A DNA stretch of 10,419 bases from an uncultured Collinsella sp. (lineage in GTDB: Bacteria; Actinomycetota; Coriobacteriia; Coriobacteriales; Coriobacteriaceae), in NCBI GenBank assembly GCA_900555955.1, contig USNA01000016.1, positions 1 to 10,419 of the forward strand, written 5' to 3'. The notes under the pieces are model-generated. The model was not told the DNA's origin and did not search any database. It saw only the letters and a list, made by a program, of their open reading frames with translations. The position numbers and the translations under genes were made by a program. Position 1 is the stretch's first letter. The number at the start of each line of letters is the position of its first letter. This document shows, in pieces, positions 5,783-10,419 of the stretch.

Positions 5783-6226
5783 TTACGCGAGTTTGGCTCC
5801 GACGATCTTTGCCGCGGCCGGCTTGTCAAAGTTGCCGCCGGTGGCCTTGCCCAGAGCGCCCATGACCTGGCCCATCTGCTTCTTGGACGTGGCGCCCAGC
5901 TCGGCGATAACCTGCTCGATCAGGGCCTCGAGCTCCTCGCCCGAAACCTGCGCGGGCAGCAGGCTCTCCAGAATCTTGACCTGCTCGGTCAAATTGTCGG
6001 TACGCTCTTGGTCGGTGCCGGCCTTGATGGACATCTCCAGCGTCTCGCTCGTCTGCTTAATCAGACGCTTGATCATGTTGTTGACGTCTTCCTCGGTCAC
6101 ATCGCGGCGCTCGTTGACTTCAATATTCTTCACCTCGGCCTTGACCTGGCGAATGATGGACAGGCGAACCTTGTCCTTAGCCTTCATGGCTGCGATCATT
6201 TCCTTCTGCAGCTCTTCGTTGGTCAT
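5783..6226 (-). CDS. GatB/YqeY domain-containing protein
   Basis: A 147-residue, largely helical protein matching the YqeY family over its full usual length. Visible signatures are KDKVRLSIIRQVKAEVKNIEV near the N-terminus, VTEEDVNNMIKRLIKQ, LPAQVSGEELEALIEQVI, and the conserved C-terminal QMGQVMGALGKATGGNFDKPAAAKIV. The domain resembles the tRNA-binding tail of GatB, the amidotransferase subunit that makes Gln-tRNA(Gln); the role of the stand-alone protein is not established. The frame is open 12 codons further upstream, but the ATG at 6226 is chosen because a strong GAGGAGGA lies 7 nt before it and the family begins at this point. It sits 54 nt downstream of the foldase gene in the same direction and is probably co-transcribed. 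Confidence 0.93.
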   Translation of the reverse strand: MTNEELQKEMIAAMKAKDKVRLSIIRQVKAEVKNIEVNERRDVTEEDVNNMIKRLIKQTSETLEMSIKAGTDQERTDNLTEQVKILESLLPAQVSGEELEALIEQVIAELGATSKKQMGQVMGALGKATGGNFDKPAAAKIVGAKLA

Positions 6227-6233
6227 CTGTAAA

Positions 6234-6241
6234 TCCTCCTC
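6234..6241 (-). promoter_or_regulatory. ribosome binding site deciding the yqeY start
   Basis: GAGGAGGA on the - strand, 7 nt before the ATG at 6226. It selects this start over the in-frame upstream codon at 6262. Confidence 0.85.
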
Positions 6242-6280
6242 AATAGCGTGGGCGGCACTCACGCGGGCACCGCCCCATGA

Positions 6281-7504
6281 TTACTCAGTCGTCGACGCTT
6301 CGTCGGTCGAACTCTTGGTGACGCCCTTCAGGCTCACGTTATAGGGCACGTCCTTGGGCATGGGGTTAACGGTGATGTCGGCGTCCTTCTTGTACTGCTC
6401 CAGCCACTCGCTGTACGCGGTACTTGCCGCCTGCGTCTTCACCACGTTGGAGACGTACTTCTTGATGTCCTTGGGTACCTGCTTAATGTTATCGACCTGA
6501 TTATCGACATGGAAGTAGTCGGTGCACTTGATGATGTGGTAACCATAGGTCGACTCGACAACGTCGCTCACATCGCCCTTGTTGAGCCCCTCGAGCGCTG
6601 CCTGGTAGCTGTCGACGAAGGTGGTGAGCTTGTCCCAGCCCACATCGCCCTTCTTATCCTTGGAGCCGGTATCGTCGGAGTACTGCTTTACGGCGTCCTC
6701 AAAGCTCAGCTCGCCAGAGTTAATCTTGTCCAGGCACTCCTGCGCTTTGGCCTTGGCGGCGGCCTTGTCCTCGTCGGAGGCGTCGGAATCGACCTTGATC
6801 AGAATATTCGACGAGCGACGGGCGTCATTGTAGTTGGACAGGTTCTCGTTGATGTAATCGACAATCTCGCTGTCCTTGGGCTTGCTTGTAGGCGCTACCG
6901 CATCCTTGAGTTTCTGCTGCGCCAGGCTCTCCTTGAGCGAGTCCTTGTAGGTGTCCTCGGTGTAGCCGTAGGTCTTAAGCGTCTTCTTAAAGGCCTTGGC
7001 GCCGCCGGCGCTCTTGCAGGCGTCCTTCCAGGCCTTCTCGACCTCCTCGTCCGAGACGGTCACGCCGTTTTCCTTCTGCGCTTGCTGAAGCAGAATCTGC
7101 TGCGTGTAGGAGTCGATGAGCTGCTTGCGATATTTTTTGGGCGTGAGGTCGTTGTCGACCAGGTACTGCGCCCAGTCTTTGTCCTTGGTGTAGCCGTAGG
7201 ACGTACGCATGCTCATGATCTGCTTGGTCACGGTGTCCTCGGTGAGGTTGGTGCCATTGATGGTAGCAGCCACGCCACCAGTGAGCTTATAGCCCGAGTT
7301 GGCGCTTTCGGTCTGCGACATGAGACCGGAGCACGCCATGGCCGAGACGGAAAGCAGCATCGCTAGCACGCCGATAACCACCAGGACGATCTTGACGGTT
7401 TTGGACACATAGGTCTTGCGCTGTTTCTTACGAGAGCTGGAGGCGGCGCGAGCCTGTTGCTCGGGCGTCGGTGCGGCCTCGGAGTTCTTTTTCTTATTTG
7501 CCAT
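6281..7504 (-). CDS. membrane-anchored SurA/PrsA-like peptidylprolyl isomerase (parvulin)
   Basis: A 407-residue extracytoplasmic foldase. It has a short, basic, Ala/Ser-rich cytoplasmic N-terminus (1-35), one hydrophobic segment (about 38-57), a SurA-like N-terminal helical region (about 76-200, with VAATINGTNLTEDTVTKQIMSMR), and a PpiC/rotamase domain at about 229-328: RSSNILIKV, GELSFEDAVKQYSDD, KGDVGWDKL, VSDVVESTYGYHIIKC. The C-terminal tail is Ser/Thr-rich and charged. It should help fold secreted or cell-surface proteins. Residue C58 ends the hydrophobic segment (SVSAMAC), but a Met at -2 makes a poor lipobox, so an uncleaved anchor is as likely as a lipoprotein. The ATG at 7504 has GAAAGG about 7 nt upstream. 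It is the first gene of a likely two-gene unit with yqeY. Confidence 0.9.
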   Translation of the reverse strand: MANKKKNSEAAPTPEQQARAASSSRKKQRKTYVSKTVKIVLVVIGVLAMLLSVSAMACSGLMSQTESANSGYKLTGGVAATINGTNLTEDTVTKQIMSMRTSYGYTKDKDWAQYLVDNDLTPKKYRKQLIDSYTQQILLQQAQKENGVTVSDEEVEKAWKDACKSAGGAKAFKKTLKTYGYTEDTYKDSLKESLAQQKLKDAVAPTSKPKDSEIVDYINENLSNYNDARRSSNILIKVDSDASDEDKAAAKAKAQECLDKINSGELSFEDAVKQYSDDTGSKDKKGDVGWDKLTTFVDSYQAALEGLNKGDVSDVVESTYGYHIIKCTDYFHVDNQVDNIKQVPKDIKKYVSNVVKTQAASTAYSEWLEQYKKDADITVNPMPKDVPYNVSLKGVTKSSTDEASTTE

Positions 7505-7571
7505 GTTTGGCCTTTCGCATCACGAATCGAACAAACGCCATTGTGTCACAACGCAGCCCCCGCGGCACACC

Positions 7572-7624
7572 TGGTGCATGGGGGACGGGTTAATCTGCAC
7601 CATTTTGGTGCAAAGGGGACAGGT
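7572..7624. repeat. GGGGAC direct repeat enclosing a TGCACCA/TGGTGCA hairpin
   Basis: A 19-nt unit TGGTGCAtgGGGGACgGGT (7572-7590) recurs as TGGTGCAaaGGGGACaGGT (7606-7624) with 3 differences and a 34-nt period. Between the units TGCACCA (7596-7602) pairs with TGGTGCA (7606-7612) across TTT, or alternatively with GGTGCA at 7573-7578. It lies in the 197-nt gap between the foldase and PTS IIA genes. Confidence 0.8.
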
Positions 7625-7633
7625 CTGGCAGTT

Positions 7634-7690
7634 GGCAGTTAGGGACGTTCCTTTTCTGCCGGCAGTTAGGGACAGTCCCCAAGTGCCGGC
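7634..7690. repeat. GGCAGTTAGGGAC direct repeat with terminal palindrome
   Basis: GGCAGTTAGGGAC occurs exactly at 7634-7646 and 7661-7673 (27-nt period), with a shorter GGCAGTT at 7627-7633. The second copy is the left arm of a 33-nt imperfect palindrome centred on A7674 (7658-7690; 14 of 16 pairs match, core GGGACAGTCCC). No T tract follows. It adjoins the preceding GGGGACAGGT repeat and ends 11 nt from the stop codon of the PTS gene. Confidence 0.8.
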
Positions 7691-7701
7691 TTAGCTCCAC
7701 C

Positions 7702-8169
7702 TTAGAAGTGGCGACGGATGGCGTCGACCATGCCTTGGGGCGTGGTCTGGCCGAGTACATCGGCTGCAGCGTCGGCATCCATAAAGATATTCATAAGCGC
7801 CTGCAGGGCCTCAACCTGGCCGCCCGGCTCGGCAATGCCCAGATTGATGATGATCTGCGACGGCACCGGGGCGCCCATGCCCGCCATCGCGTTGAACGTC
7901 ACAGGTGCGGCGGGCTTCACCACCGCGATATAGGGCTTGGCCACAAATCCCGGATCGGTATGTGGGATGGCGATGTTGGCCGCCGGCATAGCGAGACCCG
8001 TGGGATAGGCGTCCTCGCGCGTGCGGACGGCGTCAAGCCAACCGGGCACAATATAGCCGCGTGGTGCAAGCTCGCCCTCGAGCCGCGCAAACACCTCATC
8101 CGGCGTCGCGCACTCCCAATCAAAAAACACCAGCTCAGGCGAGAATAGCATCTCGGCGTTATCCGCCAT
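7702..8169 (-). CDS. PTS sugar transporter subunit IIA (fructose/mannitol/galactitol type)
   Basis: A 155-residue cytoplasmic protein of the PTS EIIA type 2 fold (mannitol/fructose/GatA and NtrA-like). The phosphorylation-site region reads AMPAANIAIPHTDPGFV with H70 as the predicted phosphohistidine, followed by the strand pattern YIAVVKPAAPVTFNAM and SQIIINLGIAEPGGQVEALQALMNIFMD. A ligand such as this accepts phosphate from HPr and passes it to IIB. No IIB or IIC gene is near, so it may serve a transporter encoded elsewhere or act as a regulator. The ATG at 8169 is chosen over an in-frame codon 38 residues upstream because GGAGG lies 5 nt before it and because the upstream extension overlaps the toxin gene without family similarity. 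Its stop is 11 nt from the repeat cluster. Confidence 0.88.
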   Translation of the reverse strand: MADNAEMLFSPELVFFDWECATPDEVFARLEGELAPRGYIVPGWLDAVRTREDAYPTGLAMPAANIAIPHTDPGFVAKPYIAVVKPAAPVTFNAMAGMGAPVPSQIIINLGIAEPGGQVEALQALMNIFMDADAAADVLGQTTPQGMVDAIRRHF

Positions 8170-8174
8170 ACCGT

Positions 8175-8179
8175 CCTCC
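8175..8179 (-). promoter_or_regulatory. ribosome binding site deciding the PTS IIA start
   Basis: GGAGG on the - strand, 5 nt before the ATG at 8169. It supports the short, family-length protein. Confidence 0.8.
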
Positions 8180-8234
8180 AAAGTTGCATGAGGTTCACAA
8201 TGCCCCATATGATAGCGAAACGAGGCAGGCAGGG

Positions 8235-8702
8235 TTAGTCGAGGATTCCAATCATATCGAGTGCACGGGCGGGCGTCAGGCAAACTTCGGGCATCGCCTC
8301 CAGCATGCGCCGGTCACTCGTGACCACGTAGTCAACATCTGCCGTCTCGCCCGAAGCGATGATGAGGTTGTCTTCAAAATCCGGCATGCGTTTGCCAAGC
8401 ATGCGCGCCATCTCGCACTCTGCCAACGAAAGCGGAGAGGCGGTTGCCACCCGCATCATGTGCTCAATGCAGGCCCATGACGCCGAAGCAAACGACACGT
8501 TAATCCCATTCACATTCCGCCGGGCTAGTCGCCGAGGCAAAATATAGAACATGTCCTTTGCCGTCGTTGGCGCATACAGAAGGTCGATCTTTCCTGCCTC
8601 GGCCAGTTCAACCAATCTCTTCGCTTCGTCGAACGCCCCCTCTTGCAGGTAATAATCGAGCCAAACGTTCGTATCTACCAAGAGATGCTTTGCCTCAATC
8701 AT
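8235..8702 (-). CDS. PIN domain toxin (VapC/PIN_3-like ribonuclease)
   Basis: A 155-residue PIN-fold protein. It shows the N-terminal LLVDTNVWLDYY (catalytic D10), a mid-protein YAPTTAKDMFYIL where D50 stands at the usual acidic position, the DFEDNLIIASG block (D108, E109, D111) and the closing VDYVVTSDRR (T128, D130). This arrangement of four acidic positions fits a Mg-dependent RNA-cleaving toxin of the PIN_3 group. Its ATG overlaps the TGA of the antitoxin gene in an ATGA (8702-8699), a typical coupled toxin-antitoxin layout. A TTG at 8708 in the same frame has a better-placed GAGG but is less likely than the ATG. All key residues seem intact, so it is probably active. RNA target unknown. 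Confidence 0.88.
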   Translation of the reverse strand: MIEAKHLLVDTNVWLDYYLQEGAFDEAKRLVELAEAGKIDLLYAPTTAKDMFYILPRRLARRNVNGINVSFASASWACIEHMMRVATASPLSLAECEMARMLGKRMPDFEDNLIIASGETADVDYVVTSDRRMLEAMPEVCLTPARALDMIGILD

Positions 8703-9043
8703 CGGCAATTCGCCTCTATGTCGGCAATCATCGCTTCATACATATCATCTCGTACGGCATCCCAGTCTTCCGCAGATGATCCAGCTGGCGCAAAATCCAA
8801 AGCACGTAGCCCCAACGAAGAAAAAGCTAGACCACATCCCTGCTCGGCCAGACTCTCCGCACGGGGCGCTTCGCGCTTATCCGCCACCATAAATCCCGGC
8901 AACGTTTGATGCTCGACGAGATAAGCCCAAAGCGCGCGAATGGCATCGCTCGGCCCCAATCCATTGCGAGTTAGGACTGCATCGCCACCAGCTTTGAGCA
9001 TAGGGTCGATTCGCGTGTTGAGCTGCACCGTTGCTGTACCCAT
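8699..9043 (-). CDS. RelB/DinJ-like ribbon-helix-helix antitoxin
   Basis: A 114-residue protein whose N-terminus TATVQLNTRIDPMLKAGGDAVLTRNGLGPSDAIRALWAYLVEHQTLPGF matches the ribbon-helix-helix DNA-binding domain of RelB/DinJ antitoxins: a beta strand at about 4-11, then two helices, with the conserved GLxxSxAIR-like turn. The C-terminal half (about 52-114) is longer than usual for RelB, acidic near the end (SSAEDWDAVRDDMYEAMIADIEA), and probably wraps the PIN toxin. The domain binds DNA as a dimer and normally represses its own operon. The ATG at 9043 has GAGAGGAG 6 nt upstream. Pairing a RelB-type antitoxin with a PIN rather than RelE toxin is a known mix-and-match. Confidence 0.87.
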   Translation of the reverse strand: MGTATVQLNTRIDPMLKAGGDAVLTRNGLGPSDAIRALWAYLVEHQTLPGFMVADKREAPRAESLAEQGCGLAFSSLGLRALDFAPAGSSAEDWDAVRDDMYEAMIADIEANCR

Positions 9044-9060
9044 AGCGGCTCCTCTCTACT

Positions 9061-9095
9061 TGCTAGCAGTATAGCAGACATAAAAGGCCACGCAA
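9061..9095 (-). promoter_or_regulatory. likely promoter and autoregulatory operator of the toxin-antitoxin pair
   Basis: On the - strand TTGCGT (9095-9090) and TATACT (9073-9068) are spaced by 16 nt, the -10 lying 24 nt before the antitoxin ATG. The -10 overlaps two direct copies of TAGCAG (+ strand 9064-9069 and 9072-9077, 8-nt period), beside the palindrome TGCTAGCA (9061-9068). Short repeats at this place suit a ribbon-helix-helix repressor. The operator role is inference. Confidence 0.55.
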
Positions 9096-9125
9096 AAGGC
9101 CCCGCCCGCACACGGACGAGGCCCT
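9094..9125 (-). terminator. - strand terminator upstream of the toxin-antitoxin promoter
   Basis: Read on the - strand, the arms 9125-9113 and 9108-9096 pair at all 13 positions around a TGTG loop, three of them G-U or U-G, followed by TTTT overlapping the stem base (9097-9094). The wobble pairs become C-A mismatches on the + strand, so the hairpin is oriented to the - strand. It insulates the toxin-antitoxin promoter from the pur operon. Confidence 0.7.
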
Positions 9126-9191
9126 ATCGGATTTCTTGGGGTGGAAATGACGCCCGTCACGTTATCCAGGATCCGAAATCGAAGAGGTAAT

Positions 9192-9241
9192 AAAGGCTGA
9201 TTGGGGCACATGTGATTCCATATGCCCCAATCAGCCTTTTT
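9192..9241. terminator. bidirectional terminator behind purN
   Basis: A perfect 17-bp stem (9192-9208, AAAGGCTGATTGGGGCA, with 9223-9239) and a 14-nt loop. On the + strand TTTTT (9237-9241) follows; on the - strand the stem ends CCTTTATTA. It lies 37 nt after the purN stop and is well placed to end the purM-purN transcript. Confidence 0.85.
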
Positions 9242-9278
9242 GATAGTTTACGTTGTAAGGAAAACCAAGCGAATCCTT

Positions 9279-9986
9279 TTACGCACAATGACGCGGCGCA
9301 TCAATTGCGACCTTGCCGCTCTCCAGCACGTGAACGCGACCGTCGGCGAGCATCTGCACGACCTCGGGATACAGCACGTGCTCGATCGCGTGGATGTGCT
9401 CCTCGAGCGTGTCGACGTCCCAGCCCTCCTCGACAGCCAGCGCGCGCTGGGCGATGATGGGGCCGTTGTCGTAGATCTCGTTGGCAAAGTGCACTGTCAC
9501 GCCGGTCACCTTGACGCCGCGAGCAAACGCATCGTCAATCGCATGGGCGCCGGTAAAGCTCGGCAGCAGCGCCGGGTGTAGGTTGACCACGCGATTGGGA
9601 AACGCTGCCAGCAGCGGCGTGTGCACCATGCGCATGTAGCCGGCCATGACCACATATTCGCAGCCGCGCTCGAGCAGCTCATGCGCGATGATCTCGTCAG
9701 CCGCGATGGGGTCGGCATAGACATCCTTGGACAGCGTGAGCGTCTGGATACCCGCACGCTCGGCACGCTGCAGGCCCTTGGCCGAAGGACGGCTCGACAC
9801 CACAAGCTCAATCGAGGCGTTGAGCTTGCCGGCGGCGATCAGGTCGATCAGCGCCTGCAGGTTGGTACCCGAACCGCTGATAAGCACGCCGATCTTGAGC
9901 GGCTCAGCCGTATCGGTGCCGGTCGGACGGGTGTAGGGCACAAAGCCCAGGCCCTCGGCAGCAGCCATCTGCTCGTTAGCGCTCAT
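9279..9986 (-). CDS. purN: phosphoribosylglycinamide formyltransferase
   Basis: A 235-residue GAR transformylase that transfers a formyl group from 10-formyl-tetrahydrofolate to glycinamide ribonucleotide in purine synthesis. The phosphate-binding loop is ISGSGTNLQAL (37-47). The catalytic residues are N135 and H137 in NLHPALLPSFTG and D173 in YDNGPI, each exactly 29 residues later than N106, H108 and D144 of E. coli PurN. The protein therefore carries a 29-residue N-terminal extension (MSANEQMAAAEGLGFVPYTR and onward). The ATG at 9986 overlaps the purM stop by 11 nt, with no clear ribosome binding site, suggesting coupled translation. No start codon is visible nearer the normal family start except ATG at 9968, which still leaves an extension. 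It sits directly behind purM as in many purine operons. Confidence 0.95.
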   Translation of the reverse strand: MSANEQMAAAEGLGFVPYTRPTGTDTAEPLKIGVLISGSGTNLQALIDLIAAGKLNASIELVVSSRPSAKGLQRAERAGIQTLTLSKDVYADPIAADEIIAHELLERGCEYVVMAGYMRMVHTPLLAAFPNRVVNLHPALLPSFTGAHAIDDAFARGVKVTGVTVHFANEIYDNGPIIAQRALAVEEGWDVDTLEEHIHAIEHVLYPEVVQMLADGRVHVLESGKVAIDAPRHCA

Positions 9987-10419
9987 CGGAGTACACGACC
10001 TTACCGGAACCCTCGACGCACTCGCCCACGCGGAACGGCTTCTCGCCCAGCGCGACCAGAGCCTCGGTCACGGTGGCCTCGTCCTCGGGGGCGACGATCA
10101 GGCACAGGCCGACACCCATGTTGAAGGTCTTGCATGCCTCGTTGGGCGCGAGCTCGGCCTGACGCGACACATAGGTGATGACGGGCGGAACGTCCCAGCC
10201 CATCTCGGCGCCGTTGCGGGTGACCACGGCATCGACGTCGTCGGCGAGCGCGCGGTTGAGGTTCTCGGTAATACCGCCGCCGGTGATATGGGCAATGGCA
10301 TGAACGTTGGCGCCACCGTGGAGCAGCTCAAGAATCGGCTTCACATAAATGCGCGTGGGAGCTAGCAGGGCGTCGGCCAGCGAAGCACCGCCGAGCTCCT
10401 CGAGCGGACGGCTCAGCTC
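9976..10419 (-). CDS. purM: phosphoribosylformylglycinamidine cyclo-ligase, C-terminal part (runs off the window)
   Basis: The 147 visible C-terminal residues belong to AIR synthetase, which uses ATP to close the imidazole ring of formylglycinamidine ribonucleotide. The frame is open to the right edge, beginning ELSRPLEELGGASLADALLAP. Family signatures are PTRIYVKPILELL, the HITGGGITENL block, VVTRNGAEMGWDVPPVI, and NMGVGLCLIV near the end, covering the C-terminal AIRS domain. The start and the N-terminal domain lie outside the window. Its TAA overlaps the first codons of purN by 11 nt, so the two genes are one transcription unit. Confidence 0.95.
   Translation of the reverse strand, partial: ELSRPLEELGGASLADALLAPTRIYVKPILELLHGGANVHAIAHITGGGITENLNRALADDVDAVVTRNGAEMGWDVPPVITYVSRQAELAPNEACKTFNMGVGLCLIVAPEDEATVTEALVALGEKPFRVGECVEGSGKVVYSDER

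Noticed and set aside
5283..5829. Small ORFs ending in IGDRLK on both strands
   Set aside because: The shared tail is produced by the complementary palindrome arms at 5531-5593; neither ORF has a ribosome binding site or a recognisable protein.
6250..6275. GGGCGG/CCGCCC hairpin between the foldase and yqeY genes
   Set aside because: Only 6 bp with a 14-nt loop in GC-rich sequence, with a competing GCGTG/CACGC pairing and no T tract; could be a weak processing site but is not supported.
6509..7366. A 285-codon + strand frame
   Set aside because: Antisense to the parvulin foldase; hydrophobic, low-complexity translation typical of shadow frames.
7541..7551. TTGTG-T-CACAA palindrome upstream of the foldase gene
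   Set aside because: 5-bp arms are expected about ten times by chance in 10 kb; no promoter can be placed convincingly beside it.
7572..7690. Possible CRISPR-like array
   Set aside because: Repeat units are of two types, with only two full copies each, unequal spacing and no cas genes.

Overview
The window looks like a piece of a GC-rich actinobacterial chromosome, most plausibly a gut member of the Coriobacteriia such as Collinsella. That placement is inference from overall protein character, codon use and the GGGGACAG-type intergenic palindromes; no rRNA or marker gene is present to prove it. Fourteen protein genes are supported: two on the + strand at the left end and twelve on the - strand. 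No tRNA, rRNA, CRISPR array or complete insertion sequence was seen.

Layout. Positions 1-1566 hold the end of an NfnA/SudB-like flavoprotein gene overlapping gltA (NfnB-like), together a flavin/iron-sulfur pair for NAD(P)H and ferredoxin redox chemistry, closed by two tandem + strand terminators. Convergent to it lies a - strand cytidylate kinase-like gene (1693-2316). Upstream of that is a compact four-gene polar amino acid ABC importer read leftward (ATPase, Tat/lipobox-type binding lipoprotein, two permeases; 5422 to 2393), ending in an A/U-tract hairpin at 2339-2366. Positions 5423-5782 contain no gene but three strong inverted-repeat structures. Next come a parvulin-type membrane-anchored foldase and a YqeY-domain gene (7504 to 5783), a 197-nt repeat-rich gap, an orphan PTS IIA gene (7702-8169), a RelB/DinJ-like antitoxin with a PIN toxin joined by an ATGA overlap (9043 to 8235), and finally purN and the end of purM (to the window edge), terminated by one or two hairpins.

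How the parts relate. Most of the window is housekeeping and transport: redox balancing, amino acid import, protein folding outside the membrane and purine synthesis. The accessory parts are the toxin-antitoxin pair, with a repeated TAGCAG motif over its likely promoter, and the intergenic repeats. Palindromes sharing a GGGGACAG/CTGTCCCC core occur at 5531-5593 and 7581-7690, which suggests a dispersed repeat family. A separate, unrelated-looking 99-nt nested hairpin at 5640-5738 is the least explained structure here.

I did not find a clearly new multi-gene system. The best candidates for something undescribed are the structured 5531-5779 intergenic cluster and the GGGGACAG repeat family.
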